A stretch of DNA of 64,000 nt from Lepidodermella squamata (Eukaryota > Gastrotricha), in assembly GCA_047495785.1 (NCBI GenBank), contig JBLDXI010000036.1, positions 124,001-188,000 on the forward strand, written 5' to 3'. Shown here piece after piece: positions 10,277-21,311 of this stretch. Under the pieces are notes generated by a model. It saw only the letters and a list, made by a program, of their open reading frames with translations. It had not been told where the DNA came from and searched no databases. The number at the start of each line of letters is the position of its first letter. Position 1 is the stretch's first letter. Position numbers and translations under genes: made by a program.

Positions 10277-11927
10277 TTTTAACGCAAATAAAACCGGAAA
10301 AATAAATAAATTGAATGGTCTATTAGCTTTATAAATTCAAAAAGCGAATCATTCGAGAAAGTTCTTTAGTGAAGCGCGTGTCACACGTCATAGACATAAT
10401 ATCATAGACATAGACATGATTCACGTATTTAGGACGAACACGTGTGAGGCCACTAGTGGTGTGGTACTTAGTTACTATCGGAGTTGAAATTAGTGGCCAT
10501 TCACAAAAAATACAAATGAGCGTAAATTTTAAAATAACCTCTCAATGTCCACGTTTTATCGTTATCGGCCATTGGCAGGTCAAAGTTAAATTTTTTTTTA
10601 TGATTTTCATGACGTCATCTACCGACAGAAATTGTCGCGAATTTTTATGTTGATTAATTTCAATTATATTTGATAAAAAATTGAAAATAATTATTAAAAG
10701 GGGCATGTAATCGAAGCAAAAAAATTTATTATTCGTCTGAATTTATTATAATTAACCCAAAATTTTTAAATATTCGCTGTTTTCAGCCAAAATTAATTTG
10801 AAAATTTACTTTGGGGCAAATGTTAAATAAAATCCGAGCGAAATCAAATTGATTCTCCTGAATTTTACTTTTTGACCTCATTCTTGACATTATTCTAATA
10901 AATTTGGCTGAAAATAGCTTGAAATCGACGAAAAATACCATAAATCAAATAAAATTTATGTCTTGCTCGAGGCAGGACTTGGATTTTATTAAAATATGGC
11001 TGTTTATCGCAAAATTAATCAAGTTTTTAGCTGAAATCTCTTGCGCAACAATGAAAATGCTGATTCATCGCGTATTCAGGGATACGTTTTCAGCAACACT
11101 TACGAGGACAGCAATGGTGCCATAATTTTTTCACTGTAAGGTACTGGGAAACGTAACCGAAATCTTTCATTTTGCTGAGCGATGCTCGTACATGAATGTG
11201 AATCTTATTGCTTCCAAAAATGGCTCAAATTTTGGCCATATGCAGTTTAGTATTTTCGGACCCCGCAACACGCTTGCCTCAAACCCTAACCGCGACACTA
11301 ACCTAATACTGATAATATCATCAGGGCCGTATCAGCGAGCAGCGAAAATCGCGTACATATCAGATTTATCGGCAGTCGTTCTGCATTTCATTCTGCAAAA
11401 CAGAAATTATTCATGAATTTCCAGATCAATAATCGGAATATATATGTAGCTAGATGTTACGTTGATTGTCCCGCTGCCAATTTTCAAATCAGGCAAATTT
11501 CTGGAAAATTATAATCTTGATGTCAGCCATGAGCTTGCATTACCTATTCTCCCTTCTTTCAACCCACACGAATCAAAATTTCGAAATATATCGAAGCTGC
11601 AGCTTTTCATGAATAATCCGGGCAATAATATTGGTTTGATTTATACTATCAGCGATATTAAGAGAGCCTGTATTTAACAGCGAGAACAGTGCAACACTTT
11701 CGGGTCTGACTAGTCCCGCGAGAAAAAAATTCCAAGAAAATCCGCTTCAGGCTGCATTAGCCAAATTTCACCCTAATTGTATGAAATAAGAGTTCAAATT
11801 GAATGTTCCCTTTTGCCCATGTTGTAAGCAGGTCCAGGCAAATAATCAGAGTGCGATAAAAGCCACAAAAAGCTTAAAAATCCAAATTACTGTACATGTG
11901 CTGAACAGACAGTGTTATGCAACAATT
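10277..11927. repeat. Upstream region shared with gene B (segmental duplication)
   Basis: This flank is almost identical to 59430-60666, including non-coding DNA and a common TATA box, so promoter and first exons were duplicated together. The stretch from about 11365 to 11790 is absent from the right copy (junction near 60532). Homology stops abruptly at AACAATT (11927 and 60666). Confidence 0.85.
10328..10335 (-). promoter_or_regulatory. TATA-like box, lectin gene A
   Basis: On the minus strand the sequence reads TTTATAAA, about 52 bp upstream of the signal-peptide ATG at 10276. The same box sits at the same distance in gene B. Its role as a core promoter is inferred. Confidence 0.5.
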
Positions 11928-12245
11928 CACTCTCAGCAAACCAACGGCTGGTAACGGGTGGTAATGCGTGGGTAACGGCTGTTAACGCAAGGGAAACGCC
12001 TCCAGCCGTTAAAGCGTTTTTTTAGGGTTAGAGCGCGGCGACCCAGGGTTTTCCACGAGTCACTCAGGAATTCATAGGCGTTATTTTTATTGATGTGCTA
12101 ACGGCTGCATAGTTTGAGTTGCGGTCGAATTATCAAGCGTTATTTTTTTAACGCTTCAAAAAATCGTAATGCCTGAAAACGCCTCGATAGGCATGAAAAT
12201 GCTTGGTAACGCCTAAAAATGGCTGATGATTACATAACAATGGCC
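11928..12245. repeat. Dispersed TAACG/CGTTA-rich tract
   Basis: Within about 300 bp there are many copies of TAACGG, TAACGC and their complements, irregularly spaced, starting exactly where the duplicated upstream region ends. No open frame is associated. Confidence 0.45.
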
Positions 12246-13963
12246 ATCCCGCATGCATGCCTCCACATGCAGCAAAAGTTTCTCTTCATTTGCGTTTGTT
12301 TCACAATGAAAGTTTCACCGAGTTTAAAAATCGAGATTTCAAACTGCAAGACCGATTAAGGTCAAAATCTTTCATCGTAAGCCATCTTACTGGGTGTTAT
12401 TGGCGCAGAAAATAGCTGACCATGCCTCTTCAGGGTATATTGACTATTTTGGGCTTCGGCTCTAAATTTATCTTTTAATTTTATTATTTAAATTAATTAT
12501 TTAATTTTATTATTTAAGATTCAAGACGTGAGCTGTCCACGTTTTATCGATATCAGCCATTGTCGGGTCAAAAAATTTCAAAAAAATTCTTTTTTTTTCA
12601 TGACTTATATGATTTTAATGACGTCATTTACCAACAAAATCGCTGCGTATTAATAAATTGTCGAGCTATTGACAACTGTTTAATTTATTTCTTAATTTCA
12701 AAAACACTGTAATTTTACTCAGTTTGATTTTGCATAGTAACGTGACCTTGGGCCTTTGACTTGGACGCCGCAAGGAACTAATTGACGAGCTCTGTTGCTT
12801 GGATCTAAAATGCCGGGCTGTCTAAAACGCTAAGAACGTTACACTTTTATTAAAAAACACAATGAGCACAGTTTCCTGCCAAAAAATGAACTGTCTGCTT
12901 TTTATGGAAAATTTACAAAGCGTCGCGTGATTTTAGAAAAAAATGGCACACTTAATCTAAAATAAGTGATTTTGATCACGCAACGGTCCGTTATTGATGG
13001 GGACGAGGTCACGTCTCAGTTTCTAGCAACTTACGCTTAGGCTAACATTGATTTCGCCTGGTTTCTACGCCACAGAAAAATGTGAACTGTCCGCACTTGG
13101 ACAGTTCGCAAGATAGTTTGACCTTGAGTATATCGAGTTCAAACAAACTGGAGAACACGTGATGTTGATATCGAAATTAACCATGACGCTCGATAACGCC
13201 AGGACAATTTTTTCTTGGAACGGAAGAATCACGGACTAAGAATGCATACGTATGGTGAATTGTTTGTACTTATGACGCCACTACACAATCACGCACTGTC
13301 CTCGATTTCGACATTCAAAGCTGAGACAATCACTTATTAATTATTCAGGCGTGTCGTTTTTTCTCTTATAATCTGTTACACATTCGTCGCATTTACACTA
13401 GACTACCCATAATTATCCAAGTTAATTACTTCCACTGTTATGCAATCATTTTCACGAAAAAGACTGAATGCGTGGTTATATCCATTTTTCAAACAAATTC
13501 ATCATATTTGGCACTTGGTCGAGAACAAATATCACAAAATCAGCTCGACTTAGGTCTATGCATGCCTATAGCACCTCGCTTCAAGCTTGCTATGAAAAAA
13601 ATCCGAATTTTCCAAATTTTTCCGAGAAAAAGTAAAAATAATTTGAAAGCTTGAAAAATAGTATTTAAATACGACACTTCTAACTAGCGGATCAAAATTG
13701 AAGTATTCGCGGCGATGGCTGTTCCGATATTATTAAAATAATTTAGGGAGCATTATCTCATAGAAATTTAGAAATTTCAATTTAGGCTCATGGTCATGTA
13801 TAAAGGAACGGTCAACGAAAACCACGAAAATCATGAGAAAATCTCGAAACTATCAATATTTTCTTATTTTATTTTTATTTTTTCAGTATATTTTTTCTTG
13901 TTTTTTTTACAGTACCTACCGGGTGGCTGGAAACTGCCCCGGTGGCGCGATTCGTTGCATACT
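12246..13963. other. Intergenic, no gene recognised
   Basis: AT-rich DNA between gene A and the 3' end of gene B. I see no conserved coding pattern, RNA gene or clear transposon ends in this stretch. Confidence 0.5.
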
Positions 13964-14185
13964 GTATATCTACTAATTTTCGGTGGTCATGGTTTGATCT
14001 ATGAATTCGGTGTTTTTGCAAAAATATCGGAATTAAAATAACCGAATATTAATTCTAATTAAAATAAATAGATTTTTTCCTCAACAGCCAGCCAAAAACC
14101 GAATTCAAATCCACCAAAATTTAATGTACAGGCACACATTCTCCAAAACCGAAAATTAATGACCACCGAAAATGAGTAGATATAC
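13964..14185. mobile_element. MITE-like element, 27-bp inverted ends
   Basis: GTATATCTACT-x-ATTTTCGGTGGTCAT at the left is the reverse complement of the right end (14159-14185) with one mismatch. The 222-bp body has no coding capacity. Confidence 0.65.
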
Positions 14186-14188
14186 GAG

Positions 14189-14360
14189 GTGGCCAAAAAA
14201 TTATGCAGAGCGGGAATTCGCTGCGCATCAATTTAATGAGGAGTTTTAAGAAGTTGAAGAATTTCAAGCATTCTTTTGCCAATGGAACTCCTCAATTTCT
14301 TGAAACTCCTCATTAAATTGATGCGCAGCGAATTCCCGCTCTGCATAATTTTTTGGCCAC
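14189..14360. mobile_element. Fold-back MITE, 58-bp arms
   Basis: The arms 14189-14246 and 14303-14360 are near-perfect reverse complements starting GTGGCCAAAAAATTATGC. The element begins 3 bp after the previous MITE. The GTGGCCAAAAA end recalls Tc1/mariner-type termini. Confidence 0.75.
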
Positions 14361-14984
14361 TAATTCTTTTCAGGAGGATTTTGGCAACATTTAAGATTTT
14401 TTATGATTGCGAAATCGATCATTTCTATTTTTCCAGAAAGAGAATTTTATAGATCACGTTCCAGCCAAAAATGCGATTGCGAAATCGCGATTACTTGATA
14501 CCTCAAAATTTGAGTTTTAAATCACCTTGCTTTGACTTGTTAACAGCGCCCATAAAATTTGCACACAAAAATAATAACAGCGCTCACTCGAGTTTAAGTA
14601 AAAATGATGACGCAACAACCGAAGTAATTAACATCGATAATTACGAAGTAGCTCGTGTAAATGCGACGATTATCTTTCATTTTTCAACGCAGCGAAGGCT
14701 CTAAAATTACTATTTTTCCATACTCATTTAACATAGACAGCTGGAGCGTCACTAAAACTACTTTTTCGTAATTTCGAAAAATGTAACGAAATACGAAATT
14801 ATAAATTTGCCTGCGAGTACAAGTTTTAGTTTTGTATCAATTATTTTCTCCTGGCTGCTGAGTTTGGCTGCTGAGACATGCCAGAGTTGAATTCAGAAAT
14901 TAAACAGATCTTTGCGGTGATTTTTTGGAGCTCAGTTTGAGACTTTCACCCATAGACAATAATACAAAATCGAAAACTTACAGT

Positions 14985-15391
14985 TCTCACATAGTGTAAA
15001 ATTGCATCAGCGGCAAGGGATTAGCGAGCCTGCTAGTTTACTTTTCTCGCTCTTGTAACGAGTGAGCTATCGCATACTTGCATTGAAAACAGTAGCGATT
15101 TCGAAGGCCGATTTCGCCAAGTGCTTAGTTTTCTACATTTTCGTAAAATAGTTAAGCTGGTAGAGAATTTTGCTGGCTGTCAGAATCAATAAACGAATTC
15201 CCGGCACCAATTTTGGTCGATTTTCTACCGAATTTCGAAAATGGCAATTCCGCGACGAAATTGCGAAATCGGCTTAAGTTTGCTGGCGAAAAATTAGGAA
15301 ATAAATTCCACTAAAGTCGAAGCGAGAAAAGTAAACAAGCAGGCTTGCTAATCCTTTGCAGCTGATGCAATTTTACACTATGTGAGAACTG
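14985..15391. mobile_element. MITE-like element, ends CAGTTCTCACATAG
   Basis: The left arm (about 14985-15052) and right arm (about 15316-15391) are inverted copies with small indels. The 400-bp interior is non-coding. No target duplication was recognised. Confidence 0.65.
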
Positions 15392-15551
15392 CCTCTATAG
15401 CATGGCTATGGTGAAGCGATTCTGTTTGCGAATGCTGACAAAGCTATGTCATGCCAGTTCAAACACTTCAACCGAATCGGCACAACGTTCGCTTTTGAAG
15501 TTTACGATTGATAGTTGACAGAATTCGATGATGAAATAAAATAATGCCGAC

Positions 15552-15557
15552 TTTATT
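15552..15557 (-). terminator. Candidate polyadenylation signal, lectin gene B
   Basis: AATAAA on the minus strand about 285 bp after the stop codon at 15841. It is the nearest such hexamer noticed downstream, and its use is inferred. Confidence 0.3.
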
Positions 15558-15840
15558 CAGCTGTTTTGCGAAAATAAATATTTCATATTTCTTGAAGTTA
15601 CGGCATTTCAAGTCAATAGCATGGCCTGAATTATAGCAAGAAAAAAGCATTGAACTCAATATCAACTGACATGTTGCTCATGAGCAAGTGCAATTGGCCT
15701 TATAAGCAACATCCAGAAATCAGGTCGCAGCATAAAAGATGCCAGAAACGATAAATCACTTCAATTAAGTTTAGATATAGATGCAAAATGATTTCAAAAG
15801 AAATGACAGTGAGTAAAACTCAGACAGTCATCGATGGTAA

Positions 15841-16743
15841 TCACTCGACGGAGATCTCGCAAACGACGTGCTGTCTCATTTCAGTTACATCAAAGCACGC
15901 AGCTTGTCGCAGCAGTGAGAAGTCCGCGTTGTAATAATGAACCATCGCGCACGCTGATAGCGCTTCCGGAAGTAAAAACCAAAATACATCAGGTGTTTCA
16001 TCAATGATAGATCCATCCGCCCATTTCACAACACCATCGATATAGAATGCTCCGACCCATGCTCGATCCACGTTCAGGAATGCCATCAACTGCCTGAGTG
16101 CAGCCATGTCATCAGCTGTTTTCAGCGAAGCAATTCTCAAGTTTGCACTCTCGCACGTAGATGTAGCGTAGGTCACGTTGAAGTTGAATTCTTTCGAAAG
16201 GATCGTGTATTGCCTAACGACGCTTATGCCGGGGTAATAAGTCTCACAAATAGCGCTTTTCGAGTAGGCTTCACATAGATGATCGTTCAATTTGAGGCTG
16301 TCCAACGATTCCCAGTCATATTTGGTATATTCCACGCAGATTTCATTGCCCGGCCTGCCCGGCGCCCACAGCGGGGCAAACGCTGTAAAAGCAGAGCCGT
16401 CAATCCATTGGAAGGCGCCGGAATACTTGTCCAAGCCTATCCATCCGGATGAGAAGCCTGCAATCGCAAGAGCTGACCGAATTTGTTCTTGATCTTGCAG
16501 TGTTTTTACAGTAGCGAGTTGCCCAGATTTAGCCACACAAAGGTCTCGCGCCTCGCTGCGACTGATATCCCTTTGCTTATTAGCTATGAAGATCGTTTTA
16601 ACGGCGCTGTTGCATAATCTTTCGGAGAAGAAAAACTTATCGAGAGGGAAAGGGACTTCTTCGCGTTCGCATCCGGTAGCCGCCAATCTGCAAGTTACCC
16701 TGCCACCACTTGCTCTCGCCACGCATCTCACATAGCTACCAGT
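15841..16743 (-). CDS. Gene B terminal exon: two CTLDs and stop
   Basis: The exon starts after a TATAG acceptor at 16743 and runs 300 codons to TGA. Residues 1-175 are a normal unit (lead module T-G-S-Y-V-R-C-V; CTLD with SGQLATVKT, GWIGL, WIDGS, P-G-R-P-G-N, L-N-D-H-L-C, A-I-C-E-T). Then, without an intron, a second CTLD follows that lacks the lead module: L-R-I-A-S-L-K-T, AWVGA, KWADGS and V-V-C-E-I near the end. The read-through of the usual phase-0 boundary suggests an intron lost or never present. It closes the protein without a membrane anchor. Confidence 0.85.
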   Translation of the reverse strand, partial: TGSYVRCVARASGGRVTCRLAATGCEREEVPFPLDKFFFSERLCNSAVKTIFIANKQRDISRSEARDLCVAKSGQLATVKTLQDQEQIRSALAIAGFSSGWIGLDKYSGAFQWIDGSAFTAFAPLWAPGRPGNEICVEYTKYDWESLDSLKLNDHLCEAYSKSAICETYYPGISVVRQYTILSKEFNFNVTYATSTCESANLRIASLKTADDMAALRQLMAFLNVDRAWVGAFYIDGVVKWADGSIIDETPDVFWFLLPEALSACAMVHYYNADFSLLRQAACFDVTEMRQHVVCEISVE

Positions 16744-17697
16744 CTATATCCAATAGTTTTAAATCCAATTAAATACGTGAAAAGGCGCATCCACTTATAG
16801 GATTTTTGATTATCAGGGGAAAACCTCCCTTCTCTCAGCTCTAATGGTAAAGGCAAAAAAACCACAATGGGACCCTTCAATCCGATAATTTGGGGGCCAA
16901 AATACCATAAATATTCCGCCCTCTCTCAAAGCCCGAGGATCCTACTTCAAGACTTTCCCCGCTTGTTTTCAAGCAAAATACTTTATTGTGTTGGACGACA
17001 GTCATCAATGGCTTCATCAAAGTCGGTCAACAAAATTAGGTCCAGATACGAATTTCAATATTAAGCCAGACGTCACCTTCTGACATGTTTCGGCTTTATT
17101 AGGCCATCTTCAGGGTCTAACAACAAATTTGTTCTCTCAATGTACAGTTCAAATGCGAGCAACAAGACAAGGGTTACCTGTGTTCGTCACTAATCATCAA
17201 CAACAAGAATAAGGGTGTAATCAGTCGTACTCGCATTTGAACTGTACATTGAGAGTACAAATTTGTTGTTAGACCCTGAAGATGGCCTAATAAAGCCGAA
17301 ACATGTCAGAAGGTGACGTCTGGCTTAATATTGAAATTCGTATCTAAATGATTTCGCTATTCCATCAAACCGTGCGCTTCATAATTAGGTCCCATATTCA
17401 GCAATGGTGGCCCGTAGTAACATTTTGAACTTATATAATTAATAATGCAAATGAGTTTGAAAAAATCACGAAACAAGGTTATTTTTTCCTCGAACCTTTT
17501 GCTGGTAAATTTTTCTTGTTTCCTATTTTTTCAAACTCATCAATTTATAGTTCAAAATTCAAAATGGTGCTACGGTGATGGCTTTTGTGATTTATTTCAT
17601 TTTATTTTTATTTATGAGCATTAACATCCACGGGGTGTAGGACAGCTCCTACAATTTCGAGAATTGATTTCGAGAAAAAATCTTGAAAGAATCTTAC
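16744..17697. other. Intron, gene B, with repeat insertions
   Basis: Holds a diverged fragment of the poly-C MITE family (about 16845-16948, ending GAGGATCCTACTTC) and the long fold-back at 17044-17345. The remainder is AT-rich without coding signal. Confidence 0.55.
17044..17345. mobile_element. Fold-back repeat with 116-bp arms
   Basis: The arms 17044-17159 and 17230-17345 are reverse complements with one or two mismatches around a 70-bp spacer. Each arm contains CCTGAAGATGGCC...GCCGAAAC, a pattern common in invertebrate retroelement termini and resembling a hammerhead core (C-U-G-A-N-G-A ... G-A-A-A). A 9-bp direct repeat ATTAGGTCC flanks it at 17034-17042 and 17383-17391, possibly a target duplication. 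It lies in an intron of gene B. Confidence 0.75.
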
Positions 17698-18216
17698 CGG
17701 AGGCACATAGGTCTCGCAGATGCCTGCGTTGGTGTATTTGTCCGAACATGTTACGTCGAAAAGATACCGATCGGGTTGCTGTGCCGTCAGTCTCGGATCC
17801 AACTTGTAGACGCCACACGAGCCATCACCCGATGGTTCTTCGAAGCCCCACTGGGATGTCAGATTTTCAAGCGACGCTCCATCCATCCAGGTCAACAGAT
17901 TTTCGCGACGAGCCAGGCCGACCCAGGCTTCATTAATCGACTGCTTTGTCATCAAACTGCGAATTTGCTCTTGCTCGCTTGCTGTTTTGATCGAGGCTAA
18001 TTGACCAGATTGTTCAGAGCACTGCCGGTTAGCTGAGTACCACGACATCGAGTCCGAAATCACGGCGAACAACTGTTTTACCACATTATGACAAGCGGCT
18101 GCGCTTTCGTAAACAGACCCGGACGGGAAGGCATATTCGTCTAGAGAACAGCCCGGCGTTGTAGAGCGGCAATTAACTTGGCCAGTAGAAATTGAAACAC
18201 AACGAGTGAAGCCATC
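17698..18216 (-). CDS. Gene B CTLD exon 18
   Basis: A 173-codon phase 0-0 exon starting D-G-F-T-R-C-V. The CTLD has SGQLASIKT, AWVGL and WMDGA, then E-P-S-G-D-G-S-C and a late cysteine in V-T-C-S. The closest relative in the window is the exon at 40637-41158 (type III unit). E-P-S is kept but N-D is not (L-F-D-V). Confidence 0.87.
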
Positions 18217-18262
18217 CTTGATCAAAAAAACAAATACCAGTAAATAATATTTTAATTGTTGA

Positions 18263-19326
18263 CAGTAACTGGGACTTGACTTGACTAGAAAAATCAAGTC
18301 AAATTTTGCATTACTCAAGTCAAGTCTTTGATCAAGTCAAGTCATTTTTTTATTGACCAAGTCAAGTCAAAGTCAAGTCGCATGGTGGACAAGTCAAGTC
18401 ATTGATCAAGTCAAGTCATTATAATTCCTGCCAGGTCAAGTCAAGTCAAGTCAATTCAAGTCTAAGTCGAGTAGCATTAATAATCCATCGATGAACTGAT
18501 CAAACTGACTTTTCTTTAATGGTGGTTAACAAAAGACGTCCGAGACTTGAGGGGAGAGGAGGGTGGGGCCCTGAAATTTGGACGCGCCAAGTCGGACGAC
18601 AGTAAATAGCTGTAACTATAGCAACAGCATTAGTGCGTCGTTGAGCTGTGGCATTAGTCCGCGCAGCGCACATGCTCCGCATTATTGCGCGCACCTGTTA
18701 TGCAACCAATAGCCTCACGTCTGCGCACGCCAACATTGTCGCGCCCGTGTCTTTCAGCCAATCAGAGAGCGAGTTTATCTGAATGCTAATAAGTCAGCAC
18801 TATAGCATTCAGGTGTACCAATCAGCTAATATCATTTAGGCGCTCCTCAGTACCCAGCGCGCACTAATGCCAGAAAAATTAGACACCGAAAGACGCCATG
18901 CAATGACTGCTGGCGGCTATAGCAGATATAGTAATGACTAACCACCTTCAAGCCGCGCAGGGGAATTATGAGGTATTTTCTGGTATTTTTCAGTTTTTTT
19001 GAAAAACCGGTCAAAAACCGGTAGAACGGGCCGTTCCCGGCCCGTTCCGTTCTGGCTTCCACAGTTCGCAGGTCCGGTCTGTGTCTGAAATTCCGGACCT
19101 GTTTCCAACACTGGGTCGAAAAAGTGGCAAATTTCAGACGTCTTTTATGAACGACCGATAACCAAAAGGACTAATATTTACTGGGTAGCAAGTAGCAAAC
19201 GGCCGGCTTCAACTCACGCGTCAAGTCATATGATGACTTGAAATGACTTGAAGTGACTTGATCAAGTCACAGGTGTTGCCAAGTCAAGTCATAGTCAAGT
19301 CAAGTCAAGTCAAGTCCCAGTTACTG
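18263..19326. mobile_element. hAT-like non-autonomous element with 8-bp target duplication
   Basis: The terminal inverted repeats CAGTAACTGGGACTTGACTTGACT (18263 onwards) and their reverse complement (ending 19326) match perfectly, and the 8-bp direct repeat ATTGTTGA lies outside both (18255-18262 and 19327-19334). An 8-bp duplication and CAG ends fit the hAT superfamily. The subterminal DNA is packed with CAAGTCAAGTC repeats on both sides, likely transposase-binding sites. The 1064-bp body has no transposase, so movement would need one in trans. It sits in the intron between gene B CTLD exons 17 and 18. Confidence 0.9.
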
Positions 19327-19334
19327 ATTGTTGA

Positions 19335-19761
19335 GGAATTCAAACTAATTTCATGAAATTAAGCCCGTTTGGGGAGTCTTTCCAAGATTTTATCCAAGAT
19401 TTTTTCGTAGAAATCCCCAAAAACTCGATGTTAACAATGATTATTGGATTTTTGGGTCAAATATCATAGGATTTTTTTAACCATTAAACCTTGAACATGA
19501 GGCATACTTGAAAAAGAAACGTACTAGCTACCAGCCTTGAAGCATCTTAGATTTTTCTGATTGTCCGTTATATATGACCTCTTCCTCTCATTCTAGAGTT
19601 TCTGAACCCTTTTCTGTTTTTATTTTTATTCGCCCACTTATGTGACACGCTGTATTGGGAAGAAGATGCGTGGTGATTTGAGATTTCAAAGAGATATATC
19701 GCTTATTTAACTCGTCTAATCTGAAACTCAGGAATAAGCCTAAGAAATTGCTTCAACAAAC
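19335..19761. other. Intron remainder, no feature recognised
   Basis: AT-rich DNA between the hAT-like element and CTLD exon 17; nothing coding or repeated was noticed. Confidence 0.5.
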
Positions 19762-20289
19762 CGGCGTTGTTCGTTTGACGAATGTCTCACAGAGCGAAAA
19801 CCTTTTCTGGTCGCGACAATTGGCGATTCGGACATGGAAATCGGCCGGATGATGGCTTGAGGCGGCAATGAACTCGAGGCTAGAGCATGAGCCATTGCCA
19901 ATCAGCTCCATAAAGCCCCATGGTGTAGGCAGATTGCTGTACAACTCGCGATCTATCCATCGCTTCTCCGAGGCTTTGGTAAGACCTATCCAAGCTGAAG
20001 TCATCGAATTCGCATTGACAACTTTCCGAGCTTGCGCCAATTCAGTGAGAGTCTTGATAGTAGCCAGCTGCCCGTTCCGTAATTGGCACTGACCGTTCGC
20101 GTCATGCCAGCCAGGTTGTTTGCTCAACTCGAGGAGAAAATAGGATTTCATCGCGTTGTTGCATTCTTCAGCACTCGAGAATGAGGTGTCCAAGGGCACT
20201 GTTAACTCATCTCGGAGACAGCCAGCCGGCCATGGTCGACAGGTAACGGCACCGTTAGCTGATCGCGAAACACATCGAGCGTAACCAGT
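19762..20289 (-). CDS. Gene B CTLD exon 17
   Basis: A 176-codon phase 0-0 exon starting T-G-Y-A-R-C-V. The CTLD has NGQLATIKT and AWIGL, but W-I-D-R replaces the usual W-I-D-G. The loop cysteines are in G-S-C-S-S and I-A-N-C. It is a close paralogue of 41876-42403 (type I), sharing the same P-L-D-T-S-F-S-S lead segment. The virus-like element lies between the two. Confidence 0.87.
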
Positions 20290-20447
20290 CTGTTAAACAA
20301 ATGGAATAAATCAGTTTTAAACTAAGAGTACTGACAGTCAACTTCTGACATCAATTTCCGACCACGCTCAGCCTCAAGGCAGTGGCATCCAGCAGAAGGG
20401 TGACTCTTCATAATATTTCAAAAGATTCCCTAATTTTAAAAACCTTA

Positions 20448-20548
20448 GCCAAGGTGGTAAACGCCAAAAGGTTCACGTGGAGGACCCTTTGGTCATGAAA
20501 TTTGGGCCTGAAATAACTCTTAGTTCGAAGATCCTACTTCGCACACTG
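20448..20548. mobile_element. Degraded copy of the poly-C MITE family
   Basis: Its right half resembles the family members at 21128 and 41210: GGACCCTTTGGTCATGAAAT, then GAAGATCCTACTTCGCACACTG at the end. The left terminus is not recognisable. Confidence 0.5.
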
Positions 20549-20626
20549 CTCGAATTCATCCCCATATCGTTTTTGGGTTTACCATCCACTTGGGAATAAT
20601 AACAATATGGACTGGAAAGTAGCGGA

Positions 20627-20891
20627 AAATTCATCTGATCGAGGCAAAAAATAAAATTTTTGCGAGTGAGGCAAAAAATGTATGAGGGTTTGTAGCAATA
20701 ATAACAAGGCCTCAGCTTAGTCTCCCATTACATTCATTTTTTTCAGGTAGACGAGACCATTAGCGATCTAACTGCTTCTCAGGTGAGGGTTCTATGACAA
20801 TGGGACTTGAATTTTTAGATTCCTCAGCTCACGAGGAATCTTTTGCCTCACTCACAAAAATCTTACTGTTTTGCCTCGATCAGATGAATTT
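20627..20891. mobile_element. MITE-like element, ends AAATTCATCTGATCGAGGC
   Basis: The left end AAATTCATCTGATCGAGGCAA is repeated inverted at the right end, and a second pair, GCGAGTGAGGCAAAA / TTTTGCCTCACTC, extends the similarity to about 48 bp. The 265-bp body is non-coding. It lies left of the virus-like element. Confidence 0.7.
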
Positions 20892-21127
20892 CGTCTCGTG
20901 TAGACATTCCATGACTTCGACTGTCAAGAAGTGTCGAGTCCAGTAGACCTCCTCAGTGTGCGACTTTCAGGGGGATAGTGGTATATCATCACCCCAGCTA
21001 GGCCGGGTCAGACAACAAAATGAGAATTTATCTCAATATTTAATTTGTTGAGTTAATTTTGAGAGATTTTTTAGCTTGTTCTCGTAGAATATCTTCAAAA
21101 GTTTTTCGCTTCGCTCGCTTTATTGTT
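20892..21127. other. Intron DNA left of the virus-like element
   Basis: No gene or Maverick terminal repeat could be recognised. This is where the left end of the element would be expected if it extends past the MITE at 21128. Confidence 0.4.
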
Positions 21128-21301
21128 CAGTGCGCGAAGTAGGATCCTCGAGCTAGGGGGTATTTTCGGGCCCAAATTTTATGACCAAAGGGTTCCCCCT
21201 GTGGTTTTTTGGGGGATTTTCCACTTTGGCCTTGTGAACTGGGGGGTACGATACCCCTCATCCCCCCCCCCCCCCCCCCTCCCCCCGTACTTCGCGCACT
21301 G
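21128..21301. mobile_element. hAT-like MITE with poly-C tract, 8-bp target duplication
   Basis: The ends CAGTGCGCGAAGTA and TACTTCGCGCACTG are perfect inverted repeats. TTATTGTT flanks both sides (21120-21127 and 21302-21309), an exact 8-bp duplication. The interior carries GAGGATCC-like sequence, ACCAAAGGG and a long C run. It sits directly upstream of the first virus-type gene, whose start codon is missing. Confidence 0.9.
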
Positions 21302-21311
21302 TTATTGTTAA

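Noticed and set aside
14985-15391. hAT element with target duplication
   Set aside because: The ends are inverted and start CAG, but the flanking 8-mers do not match, so the superfamily was left open.
16845-16948. Complete MITE copy
   Set aside because: Only a diverged inner and right portion resembles the family; neither terminus nor target duplication could be defined.
17044-17345. CRISPR-like or regular direct repeat
   Set aside because: The repeats are inverted arms of a single fold-back, not an array of direct repeats with spacers.
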